From an uncultured Eubacteriales bacterium (GTDB lineage Bacteria > Bacillota_A > Clostridia > Christensenellales > Aristaeellaceae): DNA of 13,016 bases. The notes under the pieces are model-generated. The model saw nothing but the letters and a program-made list of their open reading frames with translations. It was not told the origin of the DNA and ran no database searches. Positions 1-7,737 of the stretch are shown piece by piece; position 1 is the first letter of the stretch, and each line of letters begins with the position of its first letter. The DNA lies in the NCBI GenBank assembly GCA_902803675.1, contig CADCQZ010000030.1, forward strand, positions 1 through 13,016. The letters run 5' to 3'. A program made the position numbers and the translations under genes.

Positions 1-27
1 AAATCGCACCCGGAGGGGTGCGATTTT
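1..27. terminator. Rho-independent terminator-like hairpin, probably bidirectional
   Basis: Positions 1-10 (AAATCGCACC) pair perfectly with 17-26. An extra C11-G16 pair closes a four-base loop. The stem ends in a T run at 24-27 on the plus strand, and the A run at 1-3 gives a matching T run on the minus strand, so it could end transcription from either side. It would serve the nifS-nifU-cysK operon arriving from the right and possibly an unseen gene on the left. The window edge hides what follows on the minus strand. Confidence 0.7.
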
Positions 28-39
28 AGTGTATAAGCG

Positions 40-69
40 AACCCCCGCGGGAGGTCGGCCGCGGGGGTT
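40..69 (-). terminator. GC-rich hairpin at the 3' end of the cysK operon
   Basis: AACCCCCGCGG (40-50) pairs with CCGCGGGGGTT (59-69), an 11-bp perfect stem with an 8-base loop, 45 bases past the cysK stop codon. No T run follows on either strand, so it is not a textbook intrinsic terminator. It may stabilise the 3' end of the mRNA or act together with the hairpin at 1-27. The rest of 1-114 shows nothing else. Confidence 0.5.
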
Positions 70-114
70 GCTCTTGGAAGGTGTTTTATGCTTACAATGC
101 AGAACGCATGGTAA

Positions 115-1047
115 TCATTCGGTGAACAGGGGCGTGGAGTAGTAGCGGTCGCCGCTGTCCGGCAGGAGGGCCACGATGGTCTTTCCCTCGTTTTCGGGAC
201 GTTTGGCCAGCTGCACCGCCGCCCACAGAGCGGCGCCGGAGGAGATGCCTACAGAGATGCCTTCCTCTTTGGCCAGGAGTTTGGCGGAAGAGAAGGCGTC
301 CTCATTGACCACCGGGATGATCTCGTCGTAGACGAGCGTATCGAGCACCGCCGGCACGAAGCCCGCGCCGATGCCCTGGATCTTGTGGGGGCCGCCGTGG
401 CCCTCGGACAGCACCGGGGAAGACGCCGGCTCCACGGCCACGATCTTCACGGCGGGGTTCTGCTCCTTCAGGTACTGACCCACGCCGGTCACCGTACCGC
501 CGGTGCCCACGCCCGCCACGAAGATGTCCACTTTCCCGTCCGTATCCGCCCAGATCTCCGGGCCGGTAGTCGCTTTGTGGGCCGCGGGGTTCGCGGGGTT
601 CACGAACTGGCCCGGGATGAAGCCGCCGGGGATCTCCTTCGCCAGCTCCTCCGCCTTCTCGATGGCGCCCTTCATGCCTTTGGCGCCCTCGGTGAGCACC
701 AGTTCCGCGCCGTAGGCCTTGAGGATGTTGCGGCGCTCCATGCTCATGGTGTCCGGCATGGTGAGGATGATGCGGTAGCCCTTGGCCGCCGCGATGGCCG
801 CGAGGCCTATGCCGGTGTTGCCGCTGGTGGGCTCGATGATGACGGAGCCCGGTTTGAGCAGGCCCTTTTCCTCCGCGTCCTCGATCATCGCCCTGGCTAC
901 GCGGTCCTTCACGCTGCCGGCGGGATTGAAGTATTCCAGCTTCACAAGGAGCGTGGCCTTGAGGCCGAGGGCTTTCTCGAGATTGACTGTTTCCACCAGG
1001 GGCGTGTTGCCGATGAGCCCCAGGGTGCCTTTATAGATCCTGGACAT
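115..1047 (-). CDS. cysK: Cysteine synthase (O-acetylserine sulfhydrylase), CysK type
   Basis: PLP-dependent cytosolic enzyme that makes L-cysteine from O-acetylserine and sulfide. The 310-residue product has the usual family length. Visible motifs are NPAGSVKDR with the PLP-binding Lys47, the substrate loop PTSGNTG (73-79), the phosphate-binding GTGGT (181-185), GISSGAA (267-273) and [10 protein letters not shown] with Ser298 at the pyridine nitrogen. IGNTPLV near the N terminus is also typical. The ATG at 1047 is preceded by GGGGAGGTAACT, a strong ribosome site. It is the last gene of nifS-nifU-cysK, 13 bp after nifU, so it is probably co-transcribed from the nifS promoter. Cysteine is the substrate of NifS, so the operon makes and spends the same metabolite. 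No cysE is visible. A cystathionine beta-synthase-like role is less likely given the length and motifs. Confidence 0.95.
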   Translation of the reverse strand: MSRIYKGTLGLIGNTPLVETVNLEKALGLKATLLVKLEYFNPAGSVKDRVARAMIEDAEEKGLLKPGSVIIEPTSGNTGIGLAAIAAAKGYRIILTMPDTMSMERRNILKAYGAELVLTEGAKGMKGAIEKAEELAKEIPGGFIPGQFVNPANPAAHKATTGPEIWADTDGKVDIFVAGVGTGGTVTGVGQYLKEQNPAVKIVAVEPASSPVLSEGHGGPHKIQGIGAGFVPAVLDTLVYDEIIPVVNEDAFSSAKLLAKEEGISVGISSGAALWAAVQLAKRPENEGKTIVALLPDSGDRYYSTPLFTE

Positions 1048-1060
1048 AGTTACCTCCCCG

Positions 1061-1453
1061 TTATTTTTGTTCGGGCTCTTTGCCCGATTTTTTGTAATAG
1101 TCCTCCAGGGCGGAGCGGATGGCCTCCTCCGCCAGCACCGAGCAGTGCATCTTATAGTCCGGCAGGCCGTCCAGGGCCTCGGCCACCGCCTTGTTGGTCA
1201 GCTGCATGGCGTCGGACACGGGCTTGCCCTTGATCAGCTCCGTGGCCATGGAGCTGGAGGCGATGGCGCTGCCGCAGCCGAAGGTCTCGAATTTCACGTC
1301 CGTGATGATATCGTCGTCGATCTTCAGGTACATCTTCATGATGTCGCCGCACTTGGCGTTGCCCACCTCGCCGACACCGTCCGCGTCCTCGATCACGCCC
1401 ACGTTGCGGGGATTGCGGAAATGGTCCATCACCTTGTCGCTGTATAATGCCAT
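1061..1453 (-). CDS. nifU: Fe-S cluster assembly scaffold, NifU N-terminal/IscU family
   Basis: Small scaffold (130 residues) on which Fe-S clusters are built before transfer to apoproteins. It has the single IscU-like domain, without the extra ferredoxin and C-terminal domains of full NifU. The three ligand cysteines are at 35 (NAKCGD, with Asp37), 60 (FGCGSA) and 104 ([10 protein letters not shown], with His103). The opening [14 protein letters not shown] is characteristic. Where E. coli IscU carries the HscA-recognition motif LPPVK just before the last cysteine, this protein has LPDYK, which suggests it does not use the HscA/HscB chaperones in the same way. The ATG at 1453 follows GGAGGATCTCACA. 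It lies 13 bp after nifS and 13 bp before cysK, and its partner is the desulfurase encoded upstream. Confidence 0.95.
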   Translation of the reverse strand: MALYSDKVMDHFRNPRNVGVIEDADGVGEVGNAKCGDIMKMYLKIDDDIITDVKFETFGCGSAIASSSMATELIKGKPVSDAMQLTNKAVAEALDGLPDYKMHCSVLAEEAIRSALEDYYKKSGKEPEQK

Positions 1454-1466
1454 TGTGAGATCCTCC

Positions 1467-2651
<1,185 letters not shown>

Positions 2652-2685
2652 GGTGAAAAAACTCCTTTCGTGTGGGTACGGGGGT

Positions 2686-2714
2686 ATTCTAATACTATTC
2701 ACCTACTAAGTCAA
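2686..2714 (-). promoter_or_regulatory. Predicted promoter of nifS-nifU-cysK
   Basis: Read on the minus strand, TTGACT (complement of 2709-2714) is separated by 17 bases from TAGAAT (complement of 2686-2691). This is a near-consensus vegetative promoter whose -10 box is 34 bases upstream of the nifS ATG at 2651. Its -35 box and most of the spacer are covered by the palindrome at 2696-2716, so a bound regulator would block RNA polymerase. Confidence 0.65.
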
Positions 2715-2716
2715 TA
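2696..2716. promoter_or_regulatory. Candidate Rrf2 operator 1 (over the nifS promoter)
   Basis: A 21-bp imperfect palindrome whose left half is TATTCACCTA and right half TAAGTCAATA around a central C. Eight of the ten base pairs are symmetric. It overlaps the -35 box and spacer of the predicted nifS promoter. Rrf2-family dimers bind AT-rich dyads of this size, so it is the natural target of the divergently encoded regulator. Binding is inferred, not shown. Confidence 0.55.
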
Positions 2717-2748
2717 GGTAAATATTTTCGTTCCGGGCCTTCAGGCTC

Positions 2749-2778
2749 TTGATTTACCTATTCACCCTGCGGTATAAT
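2749..2778 (+). promoter_or_regulatory. Predicted promoter of the Rrf2 regulator gene
   Basis: TTGATT (2749-2754) and a perfect TATAAT (2773-2778) are separated by 18 bases. The -10 box is about 30 bases upstream of the ATG at 2809. A candidate operator at 2759-2779 covers the spacer and -10 box, which fits autoregulation. Confidence 0.65.
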
Positions 2779-2779
2779 A
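2759..2779. promoter_or_regulatory. Candidate Rrf2 operator 2 (over the regulator's own promoter)
   Basis: A 21-bp stretch that begins with the same eight bases as operator 1 (TATTCACC) and ends with AATA, with a degenerate middle. It covers the -10 box of the regulator promoter. It starts 63 bp from operator 1, close to six helical turns, so both sites face the same side of the DNA. Weaker as a palindrome than operator 1. Confidence 0.4.
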
Positions 2780-2808
2780 GGCAAAAGACTTGGAAAGGAG
2801 GCCTCCGG

Positions 2809-3213
2809 ATGATCTCCACCCGTGGACGGTACGCGATCCGCGTCATGATCGACCTGGCCGAGAACTGTTCAGGCAGCCCCGTTCCCCTCAAGGACATCGC
2901 CCTGAGGCAGGACATCTCCAAGAAGTACCTGGAGATCATCGTGAAGGACATGGTATCCGGCGGCCTCATCGTGGGCGCCAGCGGCAAGGGCGGGGGCTAC
3001 CGGCTGTGCCGCAGGCCGGAGGAGTACACCGTGGGCGAGATCATCGAGCTGATGGAGGGCCCCCTCAACACGGTGGCCTGCCTGGCGGACGGCGCGCCGC
3101 CCTGCCCCCGGGCCGACGGGTGCGAGACCCTCCCCCTCTGGGCGGAGTACAGCAAAATGACCCACGACTTCTTTTACGGCAAGCGCCTGAGCGACCTGAT
3201 ACGGAAAAAGTAA
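2809..3213 (+). CDS. Rrf2/IscR-family transcriptional regulator with a cysteine triad
   Basis: Winged-helix regulator of 134 residues. The N-terminal helix-turn-helix includes STRGRYAIRVMIDLA (3-17) and ISKKYLEIIVKDM (36-48); the wing is GKGGGYRL (59-66). Glu42 in YLE matches the IscR glutamate (Glu43) known to affect site choice. Three cysteines at 91, 99 and 105 (spacing C-x7-C-x5-C) sit where IscR holds its [2Fe-2S] cluster (C-x5-C-x5-C). The fourth IscR ligand, a His three residues after the last Cys, is Leu108 here. It is shorter than E. coli IscR and lacks its C-terminal tail. The ATG at 2809 follows AAAGGAGG; upstream in-frame codons fall in the promoter. It is divergent from nifS, so it probably controls that operon and itself. 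An alternative is a CymR-like cysteine regulator, but CymR is not a cluster-binding type. Confidence 0.88.
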   Translation: MISTRGRYAIRVMIDLAENCSGSPVPLKDIALRQDISKKYLEIIVKDMVSGGLIVGASGKGGGYRLCRRPEEYTVGEIIELMEGPLNTVACLADGAPPCPRADGCETLPLWAEYSKMTHDFFYGKRLSDLIRKK

Positions 3214-3245
3214 CGAAGAAGACCGGGCATAAAAACAAATAAGAT

Positions 3246-3277
3246 CCGCCGCGGCATTGACAAAAGCGCCGCGGCGG
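3246..3277. repeat. Perfect GC-rich inverted repeat enclosing a -35 box
   Basis: CCGCCGCGGC (3246-3255) pairs with GCCGCGGCGG (3268-3277), 10 bp with a 12-base loop. The loop holds the TTGACA of the next operon's promoter, and the right arm lies in its spacer. It could be the MarR operator, a terminator for the Rrf2 gene (though no T run follows), or both. The bases between the Rrf2 stop and this repeat are A-rich and show nothing else. Confidence 0.6.
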
Positions 3278-3285
3278 TCTATTAT
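3257..3285 (+). promoter_or_regulatory. Predicted promoter of the marR-ABC-ABC operon
   Basis: A consensus TTGACA (3257-3262), a 17-base spacer and TATTAT (3280-3285), with the start codon 38 bases farther on at 3324. This is the strongest promoter match in the window. The inverted repeat at 3246-3277 surrounds the -35 box, which suggests tight repression. Confidence 0.7.
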
Positions 3286-3323
3286 GTTTCACGTTATGAA
3301 TATTTCAGGTGGTGAGATTTTTA

Positions 3324-3788
3324 ATGGATGAAGCTTATTACAGGCAGGCGGCCGAAAAGCTGCTGGGCACCATGGCGGGGATCCGGAAAAGCCCCTTCAA
3401 CAAGAACGCCCGGGAGCTGTCCTTCGGCGAGATGGGGCTGCTCAACTGCCTCTCCCGGCAGGCGGAGGGGATCACGGCGGGAGACCTGAGCCGCATGATC
3501 GGCATCGGGGCCGGCGGGGTGACCAATCTGCTCAACAGCCTGGAAAAGAAAGGGTATGTGCAGCGGACCATGAGCCCAAAGGACCGGCGGCGCGTGATGG
3601 TGTCCATCTCTCAGACGGGCAGGGCCCTGGTGGCCGCGAAGCAGGAAGAGGTGCTCTCCCTCACCGGGGAGATGCTGCGCCGCCTGGGGCGGGAGGACAC
3701 GGAGGAACTGCTGCGGCTGGTGGAAAAGACCGTCGCTGTCAGCGCTCAGATAGCCAACGAGGCCCGCGGGAAGGAGGACCAGCCGTGA
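3324..3788 (+). CDS. MarR-family transcriptional regulator
   Basis: Winged-helix DNA-binding protein of 154 residues, normal MarR length. The helix-turn-helix spans about 33-93. The recognition helix region is GAGGVTNLLNSLEKKG (62-77), followed by the wing SPKDRRRVMVSISQTGRAL (84-102), whose D-x-R pattern is the family hallmark. N- and C-terminal helices would form the dimer interface. The ATG at 3324 follows AGGTGGTGAG; an in-frame GTG at 3309 is possible but lies within this ribosome site. Its stop overlaps the GTG start of the first exporter gene by 3 bases, so the two are translationally coupled. By analogy with other MarR genes that lead exporter operons, it is probably a local repressor released by the exporter's substrate. 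The inverted repeat around its promoter is the likely site. Confidence 0.88.
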   Translation: MDEAYYRQAAEKLLGTMAGIRKSPFNKNARELSFGEMGLLNCLSRQAEGITAGDLSRMIGIGAGGVTNLLNSLEKKGYVQRTMSPKDRRRVMVSISQTGRALVAAKQEEVLSLTGEMLRRLGREDTEELLRLVEKTVAVSAQIANEARGKEDQP

Positions 3789-5557
3789 TCAGGATATTCC
3801 GGTTCATGAAAAAACGCGAGGCGCTCTATGCCTTTGCGTGCCTCATCCTGGTGGCGGGGCAGGTGTGGTTCGACCTGACGATGCCGGACTACATGAGCGA
3901 CATCACCCGGCTGATCGTGACCCCCGGGAGCCCGATGGACGCGGTGTGGTCCGCGGGCCTCAAGATGCTTTTGTGCGCCCTGGGCAGCGCGGCCCTGGCG
4001 GTGATGGTGGGCTACCTGGCGGCCCGGCTGGCCTCCAATTTCAGCTTCACCGTGCGGGAAAAGGTGTTCCACCACGTGACGGGCTTAGGGGCGCGGGAGG
4101 TGCGTCAGTTTTCCACCGCCAGCCTGATCACCCGGACCACCAACGACATCACCCAGGTCCAGATGCTGGTGGCCATGGGCCTGCAGGTGATGATCCGGGC
4201 CCCCATCATGGCCGTGTGGGCCGTGCTCAAGATCGTGGGGAAAAGCCGGGAGCTCTCGATGCTCACGGCGGGCGCGGTCATCCTGATCATGGGCGTGATC
4301 CTGATCCTGATGAAGCTGGTGCTGCCCCGGTTCCGCGTCATCCAGAAGCAGATCGATGACGTGAACCGGGTCACCCGGGAGGGGCTGAACGGCCTGCGCA
4401 TCGTGCGGGCCTTCAACGCCGAGAGCTATCAGGAGGAGAAATTCGAGAAAGCCAGCGAGGCGCTGATGGGCACCCAGTTGTACACCGCCAGGAAGCTCGC
4501 GATCCTGATGCCCTTCATCAGCATGGTGATGAGCGCGCTGAGCCTGGGCATCTACTGGCTGGGGGCGTCCCTGGTGGAGGGCATCGCCCTCACCGGCCCC
4601 GCCGCCATCTTAAAGCGCGTGGACATGTTCAGCGAGGTGGTGGTGTTCTCCTCCTACGCGATCTACGTGGTGATGTCCTTCATGATGATGGTGATGATCT
4701 TCATGATGCTGCCCCGGGCCCAGGTGTCCGCCGGGCGCATCAACGAGGTGCTCGACGCGGAACCGGAGATCGTGCCGGGGAGCGGCGCCGCGCCCAAGGA
4801 GAAGGGCAGCATCAAATTCGACCATGTGAGCTTTAAGTACGCGGACGCGTCGGAGGACTGCCTGAAGGACATCTCCTTTGAGGCGCGCCCCGGGGAGACG
4901 GTGGCCTTCATCGGAGCCACCGGCAGCGGCAAATCCACCCTGGTGTCCCTGGCCGCCCGGATCTTCGACGCGACAGAGGGCCGCATCACACTGGACGGCG
5001 CGGATATCAAAGACTACACCTTCCCGGAGCTGTATGAGAGGATCGGCTTCATCGCCCAGAAGGCCGTACTGTTCTCCGGCACCGTGGAGGAGAACCTGAC
5101 CTTCGGGGACGCGGGCCGGCCCGTGACGAAAGAGGACTGGGAGCGGGCCCTGGATATCGCCCAGGCCCGGGGGTTCGTGGAGGATATGCCGGACAAGGGG
5201 CTCTCCCGCATCGCCCAGGCGGGTGCGAACCTGTCCGGCGGGCAGAAGCAGCGCCTGTCCATCGCCCGGGCCGTCGCCCGGAAGCCGGAGATCCTGATCT
5301 TCGACGATTCCTTCTCCGCCCTGGACATGAGCACCGACGCGGCCTTAAGGAAGAGGCTGCGCGAGGACCTTGAGGGCACCACCTGCCTGATCGTGGCCCA
5401 GCGTATCGGCACGGTGAAGAACGCCGACAGGATCGTGGTGCTCGACGAGGGCCGGGCCGTGGGCATCGGCACCCACGAGGAGCTGCTCAGGACCTGCGAT
5501 GTGTATAAGGAGATCGCCCTGTCGCAGCTGACACAGACGGAACTGGAGGTGGGATGA
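3785..5557 (+). CDS. ABC exporter half-transporter, degenerate-site subunit (YheI/BmrC-like)
   Basis: Inner-membrane ABC exporter subunit of 590 residues: a six-helix transmembrane domain (about 1-330) fused to an ATPase domain (about 345-585). Walker A is GATGSGKST (377-385, Lys383), the Q-loop Gln is 425, the signature LSGGQ is 483-487 and Walker B is ILIFD (503-507). The catalytic Glu after Walker B is Asp508, and the switch His is Gln539 (VAQRIGT in place of the usual AHR). These are the hallmarks of the degenerate-site partner in heterodimeric exporters such as TM287/288, BmrCD and LmrCD. The start is GTG at 3785, 8 bases after GGAGG and overlapping the marR stop. The second subunit follows one base after the stop. 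Probable role: export of drugs or other amphiphilic compounds. The substrate cannot be read from sequence. Confidence 0.92.
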   Translation: MIRIFRFMKKREALYAFACLILVAGQVWFDLTMPDYMSDITRLIVTPGSPMDAVWSAGLKMLLCALGSAALAVMVGYLAARLASNFSFTVREKVFHHVTGLGAREVRQFSTASLITRTTNDITQVQMLVAMGLQVMIRAPIMAVWAVLKIVGKSRELSMLTAGAVILIMGVILILMKLVLPRFRVIQKQIDDVNRVTREGLNGLRIVRAFNAESYQEEKFEKASEALMGTQLYTARKLAILMPFISMVMSALSLGIYWLGASLVEGIALTGPAAILKRVDMFSEVVVFSSYAIYVVMSFMMMVMIFMMLPRAQVSAGRINEVLDAEPEIVPGSGAAPKEKGSIKFDHVSFKYADASEDCLKDISFEARPGETVAFIGATGSGKSTLVSLAARIFDATEGRITLDGADIKDYTFPELYERIGFIAQKAVLFSGTVEENLTFGDAGRPVTKEDWERALDIAQARGFVEDMPDKGLSRIAQAGANLSGGQKQRLSIARAVARKPEILIFDDSFSALDMSTDAALRKRLREDLEGTTCLIVAQRIGTVKNADRIVVLDEGRAVGIGTHEELLRTCDVYKEIALSQLTQTELEVG

Positions 5558-5558
5558 C

Positions 5559-7358
5559 ATGCAGCATGGCAGGAGAAGAGGGCCGGGACGGATGCCCGAA
5601 AAGCCCCATAACATGAAAAAAGCCGTGGCGGACATGATAAAGTACTGCCGTGAGGACCGCAAAGTGATCCTGATCGCGCTTTTCCTCGCGGCCGGCGGCG
5701 CCGTGCTGACCATCATCGGGCCCCGGCAGATCTCGAAGATCACGGACCTGATCGCCGGCGGGCTCATGACGGGCATCGACATGGCCGCCGTCACGAAAAG
5801 GGCCCTCATACTGGCCGCGCTCTACGGCTGCAGCGCCCTGATGACTTACCTGCAGCACTACCTGATGGCGGGCTTCAACCAGCGCCTGGCCAAACGGATG
5901 CGCGGGGACATCTCCGAAAAGATCGACCGGCTGAAGCTGAGCTATTTCAATTTCCATGAGCACGGCGACGTGCTCTCCCGCGTGACCAACGACGTGGACA
6001 CCATCGCCATGAGCCTGTCCAACTCCCTGGCCACGGTGGTGTCCTCCGCGGCGCAGTTCGTGGGATGCCTCATCATGATGGTGGCCACCAACTGGATCAT
6101 GGCGGGCACCTCGGTGATCTCCACCCTGATGGCCATGGGCCTGATGATGGTGATCGTGGGCAGGAGCCAGAAGTACTTCGTGGCCCGGCAGCGCAATCTG
6201 GGCGACCTGAACGGCTATATCGAGGAGATGTACACCGGGCACGACGTGATCCGGGTGACGAACGCGGACGGGAAGGTGAAGGCGGAGTTCGACCGCCTGA
6301 ACGCCGCAGTGAAGGACAGCAATTTCAAGTCCCAGTTCCTGGGCGGGCTGATGCAGCCCCTGATGGGAGTCATCGGCAATTTCGGCTACGTGGCCGTGTG
6401 CGTGGTGGGCGCCGCCCTGGCCATGAACGGCGCCATCACCTTCGGCGTGATCACGGCCTTCATGATCTATGTGCGCCAGTTCCAGAGCCCGGTGCAGCAG
6501 ATCGGCCAGGCCATGACCAATATCCAGAGCGCCGCCGCCGCGGCGGAAAGGGTGTTCGAGTTCCTGGGCGAGGAAGAGATGGAGGACGAGAGCGGCAAAA
6601 AGCCCCGTGAGGGCAGTGTTCGGGGCGAGGTGGAGTTCAAAAACGTGCGTTTCGCCTATCCGGACAAGCCCGACGACATCATCATCCATGACTTTTCCGC
6701 CCACTTTGAGCCCGGGCAGAAGATCGCCATCGTGGGCCCCACCGGCGCCGGGAAGACCACGCTGGTGAACCTGCTGATGCGCTTTTACGAGACCACCGGC
6801 GGCGACATCCTGATCGACGGGAAAAGCATCCGGGACATGAAGCGCAAAGACGTGCACGACATGTTCTCCATGGTGCTGCAGGACACCTGGCTGTTCGAGG
6901 GGACGGTCAGGGAGAACCTCATATACAACACCCCGAATGTGACGGACGAGGCCATGAAGGCCGCCGCCAAAGCCTGCGGCATCCATTCCTTCATCAAGGC
7001 GCTGCCGCAGGGCTATGACACGGTGCTCAATGACAACACCGCGATCTCCGCCGGGCAGAAACAGCTGATGACCATCGCCCGGGCCATGATCCAGAACAGC
7101 CCCATGCTGATCCTGGACGAGGCCACCTCCTCGGTGGACACCCGCACGGAGCTGATGACCCAGAGAGCCATGGACGCCCTGATGAAGGAGCGCACCAGCT
7201 TCGTCATCGCTCACCGGCTCTCCACCATCCGCAACGCCGACATGATCCTGGTGCTCCGGGACGGGGACATCGCGGAACAGGGCGATCACGAGACCCTGAT
7301 GGCCCTGCACGGCGTCTACGCCGACATGTACAACAGCCAGTTCGGGCCCGCGGCGTAA
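5559..7358 (+). CDS. ABC exporter half-transporter, consensus-site subunit (YheH/BmrD-like)
   Basis: Second half-transporter of 599 residues, six-helix domain then ATPase (from about 352). Walker A is GPTGAGKTT (393-401, Lys399), the Q-loop Gln is 441, Walker B is LILDE with an intact catalytic Glu521, the D-loop is SSVD (524-527) and the switch His is 552 (IAHRLST). The signature reads ISAGQ (496-500) in place of LSGGQ. Because ATP sites form between the two subunits, the weak signature here faces the weak Walker B of the upstream subunit, giving one degenerate site. The good signature upstream faces the good Walker B here. The ATG at 5559 lies 9 bases after GGAGG inside the upstream gene's end; later Met codons at residues 12 and 19 are alternatives. 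The first 20 residues are basic, without a signal peptide. Last gene of the marR operon. Confidence 0.92.
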   Translation: MQHGRRRGPGRMPEKPHNMKKAVADMIKYCREDRKVILIALFLAAGGAVLTIIGPRQISKITDLIAGGLMTGIDMAAVTKRALILAALYGCSALMTYLQHYLMAGFNQRLAKRMRGDISEKIDRLKLSYFNFHEHGDVLSRVTNDVDTIAMSLSNSLATVVSSAAQFVGCLIMMVATNWIMAGTSVISTLMAMGLMMVIVGRSQKYFVARQRNLGDLNGYIEEMYTGHDVIRVTNADGKVKAEFDRLNAAVKDSNFKSQFLGGLMQPLMGVIGNFGYVAVCVVGAALAMNGAITFGVITAFMIYVRQFQSPVQQIGQAMTNIQSAAAAAERVFEFLGEEEMEDESGKKPREGSVRGEVEFKNVRFAYPDKPDDIIIHDFSAHFEPGQKIAIVGPTGAGKTTLVNLLMRFYETTGGDILIDGKSIRDMKRKDVHDMFSMVLQDTWLFEGTVRENLIYNTPNVTDEAMKAAAKACGIHSFIKALPQGYDTVLNDNTAISAGQKQLMTIARAMIQNSPMLILDEATSSVDTRTELMTQRAMDALMKERTSFVIAHRLSTIRNADMILVLRDGDIAEQGDHETLMALHGVYADMYNSQFGPAA

Positions 7359-7499
7359 ACGCGGCCTGACAGCCGAGCACGGGCTGGTACTGCTTTTCCC
7401 CCCGTGAGCCCCCCGCCGCGGCGGTAGGAAATACGGCGTTCGCGTGCTGCGGTACAACACCCTTGCGGAATTTGGAATGATTTGAAGGAATAACGGGGT

Positions 7500-7668
7500 G
7501 ACCTCATCCGGCCGCTCTGTCGCGGCCACCTTCCCCAGGGGGGAAGGCTGACGAGAGAGCGGCCATTCGCTGGGGACCGATCATCTGCGGCCATCGGCGG
7601 CAGGTTTGAATTCCGTGGAGCCTTCCCCCCTGGGGAAGGTCCCGCCGTTTAAGGCGGGGGATGAGGTC
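7500..7668. repeat. MITE-like fold-back intergenic element
   Basis: The ends are GACCTCATCC (7500-7509) and its exact complement GGATGAGGTC (7659-7668). Inside each end is a hairpin of different sequence: GGCCGC/GCGGCC (7510-7527) on the left and CCCGCC/GGCGGG (7641-7658) on the right. Next comes a perfect 22-bp inverted repeat (7528-7549 with 7619-7640), each arm of which is itself a CCTTCCCC/GGGGAAGG hairpin. The 69-bp centre (7550-7618) has no clear ORF. No transposase and no obvious target duplication is seen. From memory, similar CCTTCCCC...GATGAGG repeats are common between genes in some gut Clostridia. It lies between convergent operons and could also hinder read-through. Confidence 0.75.
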
Positions 7669-7700
7669 AGATCCACCGGCGGCGGCAGGGTCCAAATAAA

Positions 7701-7729
7701 CCATTTGTTGGGAAATGAGGCGTTTTTTT
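7701..7729 (+). terminator. Weak intrinsic terminator candidate for the exporter operon
   Basis: CATTT (7702-7706) can pair with AAATG (7713-7717), followed after five bases by seven T residues (7723-7729) on the plus strand. The stem is short and AT-rich, so termination would be weak. If real, it ends the marR-ABC operon about 340 bases after the last gene, with the fold-back element inserted in between. Confidence 0.3.
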
Positions 7730-7737
7730 CTGCCGCG

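Larger units (their letters stand above)
7359..7737. other. Non-coding convergent intergenic region (379 bp)
   Basis: Lies between the stop of the second exporter gene and the stop of the hydrolase gene, which are convergent. 7359-7499 holds no convincing gene, only a weak CAGCC/GGCTG stem near 7370-7387 and a short GC palindrome at 7413-7424. 7500-7668 is the fold-back element. 7669-7737 holds a weak terminator candidate. Open frames crossing this region have no ribosome site and no recognisable family. Confidence 0.7.

Noticed and set aside
385..1233. 282-residue plus-strand frame opposite cysK
   Set aside because: Antisense shadow with Arg/His/Gly-rich content and a junction across two real genes.
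2652..2702. Longer nifS start giving 17 extra residues
   Set aside because: It would start upstream of the predicted -10 box (2686-2691) and lacks a ribosome site; family proteins start at MIYADNAATT.
2749..2808. Longer Rrf2 start at 2749
   Set aside because: The added codons are the regulator's own -35 to -10 region and ribosome site.
4676..4717. Met-rich stretch in a membrane helix of the first ABC subunit, suggestive of metal binding
   Set aside because: Met-rich sixth helices ending in MLPRAQ are, as I recall, normal for this exporter subfamily.
7413..7424. 12-bp self-complementary GC palindrome resembling the arms at 3246-3277
   Set aside because: Short GC-only palindromes arise often in DNA of this composition, and there is no promoter or T run near it.
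5487..7529. 680-residue open frame on the minus strand opposite the second ABC gene
   Set aside because: It is antisense to a clear exporter gene, is His/Gly/Val-rich as expected from reading GC-rich codons backwards, has no known motif and no ribosome site.
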